A DNA stretch of 64,000 nt, taken from contig NZ_CP076538.1 of the NCBI RefSeq assembly GCF_018885265.1, positions 3,694,001-3,758,000 on the forward strand, in the 5' to 3' direction. Under the pieces are notes generated by a model, which had not been told where the DNA came from, searched no databases, and was given only the letters and a program-made list of their open reading frames with translations. The translations under genes and the position numbers were made by a program. The DNA comes from Amycolatopsis aidingensis (lineage in GTDB: Bacteria > Actinomycetota > Actinomycetes > Mycobacteriales > Pseudonocardiaceae). Every line of letters starts with the position of its first letter. Position 1 is the first letter of the stretch. Below are positions 1 to 9,030 of the stretch, piece after piece.

Positions 1-105
1 CGGGGTCGGGATGTGACCACCGGCCCGGCGCCCACCACAGTGCTTCGTCAGCGCCGCTCAAGAACGTTGCGGCGTGGATACTTGTCGGTGATCACCGGAA
101 CCGAG

Positions 106-1050
106 TTAGTCGTTCCCGTAATCGGGCTCGTCGGGGAGGTAGTCGTCGACGTCGCCCTCGACTTCAAATTGAGTGTCCAGTTCCGCCTGGTTGATAAGGT
201 CGTAGCTATTCAAGATCAACTGGCAGAATGGGCAACTGAAGTAGTCGGCGCCGACGGTCAGGGTCACCGAGGTGTCGTCCCAGTCGCTGACCTCATACTC
301 CTCAGGCCCGTAACCGGTGACCTCCGGGTAGTTGATCTCCACGTCCACCACTTCGTCGCCTTCGAGGAGTCCGATCGAGCCGCAAGCAGGACAAGTCGTA
401 GCCTCGCTGTGGGCCATCTGCGCTGATAACGAGTGTCCCGTCTTCCACTCGGCGGTCACCTTCGCGGAGAGGGTCCCGTCGAGCCATTGCTGTCGGCGCT
501 GTTTGGCCCTCTCGATCAACGCCTCGGTACGTTGCTCGAGATTTCTGGCATTCTGTTCGAGATACGCGGTTACCGTGCGTTCGCGATCGGCGCCCACCAA
601 CTCCTCAATGTCACGATCAAGCGCTGTGACCAGGGTGGCAGCCTGCGCCCAGTATCGGGGCCACCAGGCGTGCGGCGGGATCGCCAGGAAGCCGACTCCA
701 CTGCTGTGAAGATACTCGTTTCGCCCATTGATGATCTTCATGGCTTCTGCCTGGTCGAATGGCTTAAACGCCTTGTGACAACGAGCCATTAGGGTTTTTG
801 CACGCACAGAGGTGAACCTGGCGTCCCCCTGGATGAGTCCGCTTGCGATGAGGAGGTTAGTGCCCTCCTCGTTCGGTTCCGCGATCAAGAGCGGTGAGAC
901 GCGGGAGAGGGCAGCCTTGGCCAACAGTTCGAGTGCCAGGGCGGACCAGAGCGCCTGCTCGTCGAATGACCTGACTCCGTCGTCCATCGCACGGTTGATG
1001 AACAGCTTCGCCTTGATCCAGAGGGATTCGTGGTCGAATGGTTTGGTCAT
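106..1050 (-). CDS. Hypothetical protein with C-terminal zinc-ribbon-like cysteines
   Basis: A 314-residue protein of unknown function. I chose the ATG at 1050 (MTKPFDHESLW) over the longer reading frame because it overlaps the stop of the upstream dioxygenase gene in an ATGA arrangement, which implies translational coupling. The first two thirds look helical, including a charged stretch around EQRTEALIERAKQRRQQW. The C-terminal third has two CxxC pairs (CPACGS and CPFC) about 55 residues apart, as in a zinc ribbon, followed by a very acidic tail. I do not recognise a named family, and no catalytic motif is visible. The shared start/stop suggests that it is co-expressed with the dioxygenase. 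Confidence 0.75.
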   Translation of the reverse strand: MTKPFDHESLWIKAKLFINRAMDDGVRSFDEQALWSALALELLAKAALSRVSPLLIAEPNEEGTNLLIASGLIQGDARFTSVRAKTLMARCHKAFKPFDQAEAMKIINGRNEYLHSSGVGFLAIPPHAWWPRYWAQAATLVTALDRDIEELVGADRERTVTAYLEQNARNLEQRTEALIERAKQRRQQWLDGTLSAKVTAEWKTGHSLSAQMAHSEATTCPACGSIGLLEGDEVVDVEINYPEVTGYGPEEYEVSDWDDTSVTLTVGADYFSCPFCQLILNSYDLINQAELDTQFEVEGDVDDYLPDEPDYGND

Positions 1051-1685
1051 GACGCCTCGCGGTTCAGACGGAAGCTGACTCGTTGGATTTCTCGCTGCGG
1101 CTCGTGGGCGGCCGAAGCTCGGGCATGCAGGACTCGACGATTGTCGATGAAGAGCACTTGGCCCGGTTCGTTCCACTGGTACTCGGTCGCGGCACTCGCT
1201 GCATCCTCGAAGAATTGCACTGTTTGATGTGCGCGTGCGTCGCTCGGCAGCATGCAGCCCGGGTCATAACGCAGCCGACCTTGCGCATATGCCGTGGTGA
1301 AGAAGCTATCGTTCCCCCTGCCGATCAGAAAGACGCCATGCTGCACGAATCCTGGCACTCCGCCGACATTGTTCCAGAGAAGCGTTGGTGTCGTACTGGT
1401 AGTTTCGCAGGTGAGGACCACGATGTCGGGAGGTTCCGGCAGGTGGGCGCCATCGGTATGCAGAGGTTGAGCGCCTTTGCCATAGCGTGCGCTCAGGGAG
1501 TTGGGGGCCGCGTCAGCCGGGTCGAGCGGCCGCAGAGTAGCGACGGCTGAAGCGCCACGACGTATAGGCACCGGGGTCCATCCAAGCATCTTGGCGTCGA
1601 ACTGCACCTGATCGATGCGCCCCTGAGCTGTCGCCCACCCTGTGTTCCTGCTCCTACTGAGCAGATCCTCCAACATCCGAGCCAT
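1047..1685 (-). CDS. TauD/TfdA-like Fe(II)/2-oxoglutarate dioxygenase
   Basis: A 212-residue protein with the facial-triad pattern of TauD/TfdA oxygenases: HTD at residues 76-78, a distal His at about 187 in RVLHARA, and a basic residue (about Arg198 or Arg202) in position to bind 2-oxoglutarate. The stretch between (NVGGVPGFVQHGVF and GQVLFIDNRRVLH) matches the usual double-stranded beta-helix order. The family couples 2-oxoglutarate decarboxylation to hydroxylation of small or carrier-bound substrates; this substrate is unknown. It is shorter than a typical TauD (about 280), mainly at the N terminus. No clear ribosome binding site precedes the ATG, and Met4 is an alternative start. It is first in a two-gene unit with the zinc-ribbon-like protein. 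Confidence 0.75.
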   Translation of the reverse strand: MARMLEDLLSRSRNTGWATAQGRIDQVQFDAKMLGWTPVPIRRGASAVATLRPLDPADAAPNSLSARYGKGAQPLHTDGAHLPEPPDIVVLTCETTSTTPTLLWNNVGGVPGFVQHGVFLIGRGNDSFFTTAYAQGRLRYDPGCMLPSDARAHQTVQFFEDAASAATEYQWNEPGQVLFIDNRRVLHARASAAHEPQREIQRVSFRLNREAS

Positions 1686-2471
1686 GCGGCAATCTTGACC
1701 GATGCTGTCCTGGTCCCGCCACCGGCCTTGAGATCGGGCACGGTTGGCACTGTGTCCCGGTCTCCGCCCACTGAGTGTCGATGTAGGGGCGGATGGGCTT
1801 CGCGCTCGGATGAACCCGGTCCGTGTCGGGTGACCGACAGTCCGGTCGCTCGGCGGGTGGACGCTCTAGCCAACGAGGTTCTCGGCGTAGGCGTCCAGAA
1901 GCGTGCGCAGTGCCTTGTCGTGAGGCCGTGTGCAGGGCTTCTGGAAGCGGGCCAGAGGCGTAGCCGCTGATCCGCTAGGTGTTGCGCTGCTCGGCGGGTT
2001 GCGGGTCGCGCAGCGGATGCGGGGGCGAAGACGTACTCGGTGCCGGTGAAGCGGGCCTACAAGTAGATCGACGCGCTCTGGCATTCCGGTCGCAGATCTG
2101 GAGTTGGCGTCCGTAGCCGGTCTCCGATTGGCCTCCGTTGCTCACAGAGCGCTCGATACACGGCGACACTGCCCGACACCAACGCCGATGAAAATGCGCC
2201 TGACCTGCACGAACTAACCCTAGACGACACTATGCGGCACTCGTGACACTGCATTCCCACAGATCAAAATTCTGGGGATGCTTCCTTCGCGCATGCGGGC
2301 GGCCACAGATATGGAGTGGTGGCTGGTTCGGTTCGTGTTGTGCGCGTACGTGGAACCGCTGGTGGCGGCGGGATCCGATGAGTTGGCACGTCCGCCGAGG
2401 TGGACGGCGTAATCGGCCGCTACCTGCGACGATGATCTCATGCAGGTGCACACAGACAGTGATCGACGCCG
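1686..2471. other. Gene-poor interval, 0.8 kb
   Basis: No reading frame here has convincing protein character. Short frames on the minus strand near 1866-2260 end in plausible helical peptides (for example LRTLLDAYAENLVG), but they change frame and lack starts, so they may be decayed coding sequence. The divergent promoters for the dioxygenase and the prepilin peptidase should lie here. Confidence 0.4.
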
Positions 2472-3104
2472 GTGAAAGCGGTGATCACCGCCGCAATCGG
2501 TGTCGGTGCTTTGTTGGTGCTGGCCCCGGTGCTGCTCTACACGTTCCGGCGCGTCGCGACCGTTGAAGTGTCGGCGCGTCATAGGGTCGCGTTGCTCTCG
2601 GCTGCCGCCACGGCGATCACCTGCGTGACTGCCTGGCCGTGGGTGCTGACGGCCGTGGGCGTGCTCATAGTCATACTCGGCGTTCCGGCCGCGCTGGTCG
2701 ATGCGGTCGAGCATCGGATCCCGAACATGCTCAGCTTGCCGCTGGCGGCGGGCACCGGCGTTGCGCTGCTTGTTGGAGCGCTGCTGACCGGAGCGTCTGG
2801 TCAATGGTGGCGAGCGCTGCTCGGTGGGGCGATCTGGGGAGGGCTGCTTCTGCTGTCCTTCGCCCTCACTGGCGACCCGGGCCCAGGCGACGTGAAGCTG
2901 GCGCTGAGCTTGGGCATGGTGCTGAACTGGTGGGGCTGGAGCTGGCTGATCGCCGGGATCGCGCTGTCGTATATCCTCGCCGCGCTGCTGGCCCTTGCCG
3001 GTCTGCTATCTGGTCGGCTGCGGATGCGGGACAGCCGGATCCCGATGGGTATGCCGATGTTGGCCGCTGCCGTCGCGGTCGCCACAGCGGCCGCCCTGGC
3101 ATAG
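2472..3104 (+). CDS. Prepilin peptidase, A24 family (TadV/CpaA-like)
   Basis: A 210-residue polytopic membrane protein. It carries both aspartate motifs of type IV/Flp prepilin peptidases: DAVEHRIPN (first Asp, followed by the IPN turn) and GPGDVKLA (the GxGD motif). These aspartyl proteases cleave the leader of Flp-type pilins at the inner face of the membrane. At least six hydrophobic segments are visible. The N-terminal cysteine/methylase domain of large PilD enzymes is absent, as in TadV/CpaA. It lies 6 kb upstream of the tad operon rather than within it, but it is the obvious processing enzyme for the pilin-like product at 14772. Confidence 0.85.
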   Translation: MKAVITAAIGVGALLVLAPVLLYTFRRVATVEVSARHRVALLSAAATAITCVTAWPWVLTAVGVLIVILGVPAALVDAVEHRIPNMLSLPLAAGTGVALLVGALLTGASGQWWRALLGGAIWGGLLLLSFALTGDPGPGDVKLALSLGMVLNWWGWSWLIAGIALSYILAALLALAGLLSGRLRMRDSRIPMGMPMLAAAVAVATAAALA

Positions 3105-3209
3105 CGCGCGATCACCCGACCCCCGCGAATCAAATGAACGCTTCGGTCCGCGTGTCTCGGTCGCAAACGCGGGTCGCCGCGATTCGCGCGATGTGGGAGG
3201 GCCGGAAGC

Positions 3210-3458
3210 GTGTGGGAACGATCAGGGTTGCCGGAGGACGATCTCGACCGGGCCGCCGAAGAGGTTGTTCGGCGATTCGAGGTGGACGAGTCCGATGCCC
3301 GTGAGCTGGTGGACGTGGTCGCCGAGGCTCTCGAAGAAGGCGGGCCGGCGGTCGAGGACGCGATCTGGCACGTCGGCGAGGAGGAGCCGACCGTGTCCGG
3401 TGTGGGGTTCGTCGAGGACGTCGCCGACCACCTCGGGTATGACCTCGGTGATCGCTGA
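3210..3458 (+). CDS. Small acidic hypothetical protein
   Basis: An 82-residue acidic protein from a GTG start preceded by a GGGAGG-like ribosome binding site. The stop overlaps the next start by one base (TGATG), so it is translationally coupled to the EEP-family hydrolase. It is rich in Glu and Asp and predicted mostly helical (EEVVRRFEVDESDARELVDVVAEAL). No cysteine or metal motif and no recognised domain. An accessory role for the adjacent hydrolase is possible from position alone. Confidence 0.55.
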   Translation: MWERSGLPEDDLDRAAEEVVRRFEVDESDARELVDVVAEALEEGGPAVEDAIWHVGEEEPTVSGVGFVEDVADHLGYDLGDR

Positions 3459-4393
3459 TGATCCTGCGGGTGGCCACCTACAACATGCTCGAGTACGGCA
3501 TGCACCCCGAGTGGCCAGGGGAGTGGGATCGCTACGACCGGGTGGTGCGGGTGATGCGTGAGGTCGATGCGGATGTCTGGGCGCTGCAGGAGCTGGCCGG
3601 CGAGTCCGCGTTGCGCACGGTGGCCGATGCGATCGGGATGGAATGCGGCGTCGGTGCGGATGACGGGATCGCGAGGCGGGTGGCGTGCGATCCTGGTGGA
3701 AGGGGTTTCGGCGTCGGCCTCATGTGGAGGCACGGCATCGCGGCGGTGCCTGGCACGCTGTGCACCTACACCGACGATCTGTACTTTCACGGCTTGGTGA
3801 AGGTCGTGCTCGATGTGGGTGGGTTACGGCTGCAGGCCGCGTCGACGCACCTCACCCCGTTCGGTGGGCCGCAGATCGCGACGGAGGCACGGCGGGTCGT
3901 GTCGAACCTGGTGCGCCCTGACGGTCGGCCGCCCGGCATTGTCGGCAGCGACAGCAACGGCATCACCGGCGACCGGGTCCGCCGCCTTGACGGGAGTTGG
4001 GACTGGCACGCCGCCGATCCGTATGTCGACCAGGCCTGGCACGACGCCTTGGTCTGGCAGTGCCGGTGGAGCTTCGACGCGAAGACGGGACGTCGGGTCC
4101 ATTGGGCCGACCGGGAAGCCGGGGAGGTGCTGTGGACCGGCGGTTTGTACGAGGCCGGCGCGGTACTGGACGCCCCGGTCGCCCCGACGGTGGGCCATTG
4201 GCCGAGCGACGATCCCTACGGTCCCCGCGACATCGACCACCTGCGGGTCACCCGAGAGCTCGTGCCGGCCGTGCGCGCCGTCGGCGTGTACCGCACCGAG
4301 CTGGCGCTGGCCGCGAGTGACCACCTGCCGAAGGTGGTGGAGCTGGATCTGTCGAGAGTGGACACAAACGCAGTGTCGACGGCCGGTCATTGA
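3458..4393 (+). CDS. Endonuclease/exonuclease/phosphatase (EEP) family hydrolase
   Basis: A 311-residue protein with EEP superfamily signatures in order: an N-terminal VATYNMLEYG strand carrying the Asn, ALQEL with the metal-binding Glu, GSDSNG (DxN), DIDHLRV and a terminal SDHLP with the catalytic His. These Mg-dependent enzymes cut phosphodiester or phosphomonoester bonds in nucleic acids, lipids or metabolites; the substrate cannot be read here. No signal peptide, so it is probably cytoplasmic. It follows the 82-residue protein with a one-base overlap, and a small membrane protein follows after about 25 bases. Confidence 0.8.
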   Translation: MILRVATYNMLEYGMHPEWPGEWDRYDRVVRVMREVDADVWALQELAGESALRTVADAIGMECGVGADDGIARRVACDPGGRGFGVGLMWRHGIAAVPGTLCTYTDDLYFHGLVKVVLDVGGLRLQAASTHLTPFGGPQIATEARRVVSNLVRPDGRPPGIVGSDSNGITGDRVRRLDGSWDWHAADPYVDQAWHDALVWQCRWSFDAKTGRRVHWADREAGEVLWTGGLYEAGAVLDAPVAPTVGHWPSDDPYGPRDIDHLRVTRELVPAVRAVGVYRTELALAASDHLPKVVELDLSRVDTNAVSTAGH

Positions 4394-4418
4394 GCGGAAG
4401 GCAGAAAGGACAGTGTCC

Positions 4419-4766
4419 ATGGGTCAGACACAGGCCAGTGCTCGTCCCAAAGTGGTGTCCTTGGTGATCGAGGACCTTGCCGGCGAACGGTGGACGGCCA
4501 GCCCGTCGCTGACGAGGGAGCCCGGTTCGAAGGCCACGGCGCTCGGCTGGATTGTCGCGCTGCTGTTACTGGGCGGCTCGGTTTTCGCGTTCGCCGGGTT
4601 CCTGGTGTGGACGGTCAGCGTTGTCCGGAACTGGTGGGCCGGAGTGCCGGAGCTGGGCTACGGCGTGGCCGTCAAACTCACCGGCATCGTCGTGCTGAGC
4701 GTCTTCGTCGGCACGTTCATCGACACCCTGGCCAAGCGGGCGCTCGGTGTGCGGAAACCCGGATAG
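4419..4766 (+). CDS. Small membrane protein, unknown
   Basis: A 115-residue protein starting at ATG 4419, with GAAAGGA a few bases upstream. It has two hydrophobic segments, one near residues 43-66 and one near 84-104, separated by a short loop containing NWWAGVPELGYG. No recognised domain. Frame choice rests on the hydrophobic pattern and the ribosome binding site, because an overlapping frame runs through the 3' end of the hydrolase gene. It probably belongs to the same transcription unit as the EEP hydrolase. Confidence 0.6.
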   Translation: MGQTQASARPKVVSLVIEDLAGERWTASPSLTREPGSKATALGWIVALLLLGGSVFAFAGFLVWTVSVVRNWWAGVPELGYGVAVKLTGIVVLSVFVGTFIDTLAKRALGVRKPG

Positions 4767-4929
4767 TTAGCACGAACAACTACCATTATAAGCGGAATGT
4801 AATCGGGTTACTACGTTACGGTGAATCCGTGGGTAACGGGCCAGTTCAGGGGCTTTCCGGGCATATCTTGGACGGTCCGGACGCGATAGCGAGGAGGGTG
4901 CGCGGCCGGAGCTGAGGGGGTGGTGAGCG

Positions 4930-7581
4930 ATGCGTGTTCGACGCGCGGCTTTGCTCGACGTGCTGCGGCACGGCGAGTTCCGGGCACTGTGGGGCGCCGA
5001 GGCGATCTCCGTGCTGGGGGACCAGCTAGCGCGGGTCGCGCTGGCCCTGCTCGTGTTCGATCGCACCTCCTCGGCTCTGTTGACCGCGTTGACCTACGCG
5101 CTGACGTTCACGCCCGCCATCCTGGGCGGCTGGCTGCTGTCCGGTCTGGCGGATCGGTATCCCCGCCGCCGGGTGCTCGTCACGACGGACCTGGTGCGGG
5201 CCGGGCTCGCCGCCGCGATGGCGATACCCGCCCTGTCGTTGCCCGTTCTTTGGGTGCTGGTCTGCCTGCTGACCTTGGTCTCGGCGCCGTTCAAGGCCGC
5301 CCAGCTGGCTCTGCTGCCGCAGGTCCTGCCGACCGAGCGCTACCAGGCCGGCCTGGCCGTCCGCCAGATGACCGCGCAGCTGGCGCAGGTCGTGGGATTC
5401 GCTGGCGGTGGGGTGCTGGTGATGGCGGTGACCGTCCACGGCGCACTGCTGTTCAACGCCGTCACGTTCCTGGCCAGCGCCACGCTGGTCGCCGCCGGGG
5501 TGCGGGCCCGGCCTGCGCCCCACTGCGACGCGGAACCGGACACTCCGGACGTGGCAGCTTCGGGTGCGAGCTGGCGCAGGCTGGTGCCGCCGTTCGCGCT
5601 GGCGAGCCTGATCGGGCTGTACGTCGTGCCCGAGGGACTCGCGGCTCCCTATGCCGGAGCGCTGGGTACGGCGGCCGCCAGCGTCGGCTTGCTGCTGGCG
5701 GCCGATCCGATCGGCAGCGTGCTGGGCGCCTGGTGGGCCTCGCGAAGCGCCACCGGCGAGCCACCCACCTGGCGGTCCGTCACGGTGCCCGCCGCGGCTG
5801 CCGGCCTCCCGCTGGTCGTCTGCGTCCTCGCGCCGAGCCTGGTCGGCTCGGTGGTGCTGTGGGCGATATCGGGAGTCCTGTCGACGCTCTACCTGATCCG
5901 CCTGCAGGCCGTGGTGGTGGCGATCGTTCCGGACGCGCGCCGCGGCACCGTGCTGGGCCGCCTCACCACCTGTCTGTACGCCTCCCAGGGTGTGGCGATC
6001 GTGCTCGGCGGCGTCCTGGCCGAGCAGTGGGGACCGATCGTCGCGGTGGCGGCCGCGGGCGGACTGGGTACCGCGCTGGCGGCCGCGATCGCGACCGTCC
6101 GGCGGGAGGCTCGTCCCCGGCCGGTAGCGCTGGCCGAGGACGAGCCCACGTCAGGCGGTCGAACGGATGGTCGTCACAGGTCCTTGTTGCGCATGACTAC
6201 CTCCTCCGGCGGGGCACCGAGCGGCCCTCCGGACCTCAACACTGGTGACGAGGTCGGCGAGCCGTCGTCACGGACAGGAAACGGAAGCGGGACCAGTATG
6301 ACCGGGGCACCTGCAGTTGAGCGATCGTCCCGAGCCGGGAGACGCGGCTGGGCCTTGTGGACCCAACCGCGCAGGTTCGTGCTCTACCAGCTCGGCGTGA
6401 CCGCCGCCGCGGCCGCGGTGTCGATCCTGGTAGCGACTTCTGCCACGATCCAGAGCGCCGATCTTGCCACATTGACGATCATCGTGGCGCTCGGTCTACT
6501 GGCGGCGGAACTGTCCCGCCAGATCGAACGCCGGCGCCGCCGGTTCTCCGACACCCCGCACGTGAACTTCAGTTCGGTCTGGACACTGGCGGCCGCGCTG
6601 CTGCTCCCACCGGTGCTGATCTCGGCGGTCGCGATCGTCCTCTATGCACACCTGTGGGTGCGCAGCTGGCGCGGCGTGATGGGGATCCGCGCCTACCGGG
6701 TCGTGTTCAGCACGGCCAACGTCATCCTGTCCTGCCAGGTCGCCGCCTGGAGCGCCCGGCAGCTCGGACTGATCCCGCTGGGCCAGGACGCGACGGCGGC
6801 CACCGCACTGACCCTCGTGCTGGTCGTGGTGCTGTACTTCGTGGTCAACTCGGGCATCGTCGCGACCGCGATCGCGCTGCTGAACCCCGGACGATCGGTC
6901 ACCGGCCTGGTCGGCTCGTTCAGCGAGAACGTCCTGGAGCTGGCAACGCTGTGCCTGGGCGCGGTGACCGCCCTGCTGCTGAGCTGGCAGCCCTGGCTGG
7001 TGACGCTGATGGTCGTGCCGCTGTACGCCCTCCATCGCAGCGTGCTGATCCGGCAGCTGGAGCGCGCCGCCACGCGGGACTCCAAGACCGGTCTGCTCAA
7101 CGCCTCCAGCTGGCATGCGCTGGCACGGACGGAGCTCGAGCGGGCGAGCCGCCACGGCACGACCGTCGGCGTGTTGATGATCGACATCGACAACTTCCGG
7201 CGGGTCAACAACGAGCACGGCCACCTCGCCGGTGACGAAGCGCTCCGCGCCGTGGGCGAGGTGCTGCAGCGGGAGGTGCGTGACGACGACCTCTGCGGCC
7301 GCTTCGGCGGCGAGGAGTTCGTCATCGTGCTGCCCGGCGTGGCCGGCACGGACCTGGTGACGATCGCCGACCGGGTCCGGACCCGCGTGGCCGACACCGA
7401 GATCACCGTGACCCAGGGCGCGCTGCCCGGCTCGGCGGATCGCCTGAAGGTGAGCGTGTCCATCGGCGCGGCGAGTTTCCCCGCGGCCGGGACATCGTTG
7501 GAGGAGATCCTGCTGGCGGCCGACACCGGCCTGTTCGCCGCGAAGGACTCGGGGCGGAATCGCGTCGTGATGACGACGTGA
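4930..7581 (+). CDS. MFS transporter fused to membrane GGDEF diguanylate cyclase
   Basis: One continuous 883-residue frame encodes two usually separate proteins. Residues 1 to about 410 are an MFS transporter of the EntS/MFS_3 type, opening with EFRALWGAEAISVLGDQLAR. A hydrophilic Ser/Gly-rich linker follows (about 410-475), then a second block of hydrophobic helices (about 475-700), then a GGDEF domain. The active-site loop is GGEEF at about 793-797. The inhibitory RxxD I-site is present five residues upstream (RDDD), and MIDIDNFRRVNNEHGHLAGD is canonical, so c-di-GMP synthesis with product inhibition is expected. There is no stop between the halves; internal Met codons in the linker could start a separate cyclase, but neither has a good ribosome binding site. 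The gene is convergent with the HxlR regulator. Confidence 0.8.
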   Translation: MRVRRAALLDVLRHGEFRALWGAEAISVLGDQLARVALALLVFDRTSSALLTALTYALTFTPAILGGWLLSGLADRYPRRRVLVTTDLVRAGLAAAMAIPALSLPVLWVLVCLLTLVSAPFKAAQLALLPQVLPTERYQAGLAVRQMTAQLAQVVGFAGGGVLVMAVTVHGALLFNAVTFLASATLVAAGVRARPAPHCDAEPDTPDVAASGASWRRLVPPFALASLIGLYVVPEGLAAPYAGALGTAAASVGLLLAADPIGSVLGAWWASRSATGEPPTWRSVTVPAAAAGLPLVVCVLAPSLVGSVVLWAISGVLSTLYLIRLQAVVVAIVPDARRGTVLGRLTTCLYASQGVAIVLGGVLAEQWGPIVAVAAAGGLGTALAAAIATVRREARPRPVALAEDEPTSGGRTDGRHRSLLRMTTSSGGAPSGPPDLNTGDEVGEPSSRTGNGSGTSMTGAPAVERSSRAGRRGWALWTQPRRFVLYQLGVTAAAAAVSILVATSATIQSADLATLTIIVALGLLAAELSRQIERRRRRFSDTPHVNFSSVWTLAAALLLPPVLISAVAIVLYAHLWVRSWRGVMGIRAYRVVFSTANVILSCQVAAWSARQLGLIPLGQDATAATALTLVLVVVLYFVVNSGIVATAIALLNPGRSVTGLVGSFSENVLELATLCLGAVTALLLSWQPWLVTLMVVPLYALHRSVLIRQLERAATRDSKTGLLNASSWHALARTELERASRHGTTVGVLMIDIDNFRRVNNEHGHLAGDEALRAVGEVLQREVRDDDLCGRFGGEEFVIVLPGVAGTDLVTIADRVRTRVADTEITVTQGALPGSADRLKVSVSIGAASFPAAGTSLEEILLAADTGLFAAKDSGRNRVVMTT

Positions 7582-7586
7582 ACCGC

Positions 7587-7988
7587 TTACCCGCCGACCT
7601 GGTTCGGCGGCAGCGACTGCGGTGAAGGTGGCTGCTCGCGGTACTCCCGTGCCCAGTCCACAAGGGTCCGGGACGCCCGCAGCAGACCCCGCCCGGCCGG
7701 GGTGAGCCGGTACCACACTCCACCCCAGGTGCCGCCCTCCGCGCGCCGCTCGATCAGGCTGTGGCCTTGCATCCGCTTCAACGTTTCGGTCAGCACCTTC
7801 TTGCTGAGCGGCTTGTCATGGGAGACCCACCCGGTGCGTTCCTCGACCTCGTTGATCTCGCTGAGAAGCTCCCCGAACCGCCGCTCGCCCGAGGCCAGCG
7901 TCGCGAGCACGGCGATCGTCCAGTCTCCGTTGAGAATGGCCAGAGCCTCGTACACGCTCTGCCGGTAGGGCACATCCCAATCAGCCAC
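7587..7988 (-). CDS. HxlR-family winged-helix transcriptional regulator
   Basis: A 133-residue HxlR-type regulator. Visible features are the ALAILNGDWTIAVLATLASGERRFGEL opening, the SKKVLTETLKRMQGHSLIERR recognition region and the wing/RLTPAGRGLL segment. There is no conserved N-terminal Cys before the HTH, so thiol sensing as in HypR/QorR is unlikely. It is convergent with the MFS-GGDEF gene and separated from it by only five bases. Its regulon cannot be read; in this family an adjacent divergent gene is often the target, but the upstream side is gene-poor. Confidence 0.88.
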   Translation of the reverse strand: MADWDVPYRQSVYEALAILNGDWTIAVLATLASGERRFGELLSEINEVEERTGWVSHDKPLSKKVLTETLKRMQGHSLIERRAEGGTWGGVWYRLTPAGRGLLRASRTLVDWAREYREQPPSPQSLPPNQVGG

Positions 7989-8448
7989 CCAGCTTGCTTA
8001 CCACGATCAGTATCACCGGGCGACGAATCTCGACTTCGGCATCGGGTGACAGCTTCTCGCGCGCCGGATCCGATCACCTATCCGGGTGAAGAATGCTCGG
8101 GTGAGTCCGGGGTTCCCCGGTAGTTACCTTGCAATCACCCGACAACGGCGCGCTACACCAGTCCCTACCCGGCGCGGTGCTGGGAAACGGGAGCAGGTGG
8201 CCGGCCGGTAGCGGCAACCGCGGTCGGCCGGCCACCACAACCCCGTTCGGAGACGTCCGCAGGACGAAACCGGAGGGCAGGTGCAGGGGCATGGGCACAC
8301 GGATCTCCCTCATCGCGGAGCGCCGACGGCTGCGCCGATCCGGCGAATCGAACTCGGACTCCCCGGTTCGCCGGGTATGCCGGGCCGATTCTGCGCCAAA
8401 CTGGCTGGTCCACATTTCTGGCCGGTCAGAACAAAGGAGTGCTCGGTA
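7989..8448. other. Intergenic region upstream of the tad operon
   Basis: About 460 bases without a supported gene. It should hold the HxlR promoter and the promoter of the tad operon, which begins with the lipoprotein at 8449. No clear operator, riboswitch or terminator was recognised. Confidence 0.4.
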
Positions 8449-9030
8449 ATGACTCGTCGCGCGGGCTCGGTCCTGATGGTCGCCGCTGTCGCATGGGGAC
8501 TCACCGGTTGCTCCGGTGACGAAGCGGTACCCGATGAGGCGCCGACCACGACAGCGTCGCCGTCGACAACCTCCGCGACGCAGACACCGGAGGACGCGGC
8601 AGCGCAGGCCGCGCTCGAGGTGTACGAGGGCTACTGGCGGGTCAGCGAGGCGGCCGAGAAGGATCCGGACGGCAAGGACTGGCGCGCGGAGCTGGGCAAG
8701 TACCTGGTCGATCCCGAACTCACCCGGCACGTGCTGGAGATCGAGAACCTGGCATCGGTACCCGCGCACATGGTCGGCAACTACCAGCGGTCGCCCGAGG
8801 TCACGTCGGTGTCGCTCAGGGAAGACGATCCGCGCGTGACGATCACCGACTGCCTCGACCGAACCCAGCTGCAGCTGGTCAGCGATAAGCCGGGGGAGGA
8901 AGGCAAGTCTCTCGACCATCCCGACCAGCCGCGGCGTTACGAGTTCGAAGCCCAGGTGGTCCGGTACCCGAGCCTGGACAACCAGTGGTTCGTCCAAGTC
9001 GTCGACGCCCGGCTGGAGGAACCATGTTGA
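8449..9030 (+). CDS. Lipoprotein at the head of the tad operon
   Basis: A 193-residue predicted lipoprotein. The ATG at 8449 is preceded by AAAGGAGT; a longer frame starting at 8281 is unlikely because its N terminus is not signal-like. Residues 1-21 form a lipoprotein signal with lipobox LTGC (Cys21), followed by a Thr/Ser-rich linker and a domain of about 140 residues (EVYEGYWRVSEAAEKD, then mixed strands to QVVDARLEEPC). This resembles small actinobacterial lipoproteins with an NTF2-like fold, but I cannot confirm that. The stop overlaps the next ATG at 9024, so it is coupled to the secreted protein and the rest of the operon. Confidence 0.8.
   Translation: MTRRAGSVLMVAAVAWGLTGCSGDEAVPDEAPTTTASPSTTSATQTPEDAAAQAALEVYEGYWRVSEAAEKDPDGKDWRAELGKYLVDPELTRHVLEIENLASVPAHMVGNYQRSPEVTSVSLREDDPRVTITDCLDRTQLQLVSDKPGEEGKSLDHPDQPRRYEFEAQVVRYPSLDNQWFVQVVDARLEEPC

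Noticed and set aside
1866..2260. Integrase or transposase remnant
   Set aside because: Short helical peptides in two frames, but no catalytic residues or family pattern.
4770..4929. c-di-GMP or other riboswitch before the MFS-GGDEF gene
   Set aside because: The leader is AT-rich at its start, but no conserved riboswitch core could be matched by eye.
4920..6248. 442-residue plus-strand frame overlapping the MFS gene
   Set aside because: Arg/Gly-rich out-of-frame translation of the MFS coding sequence.
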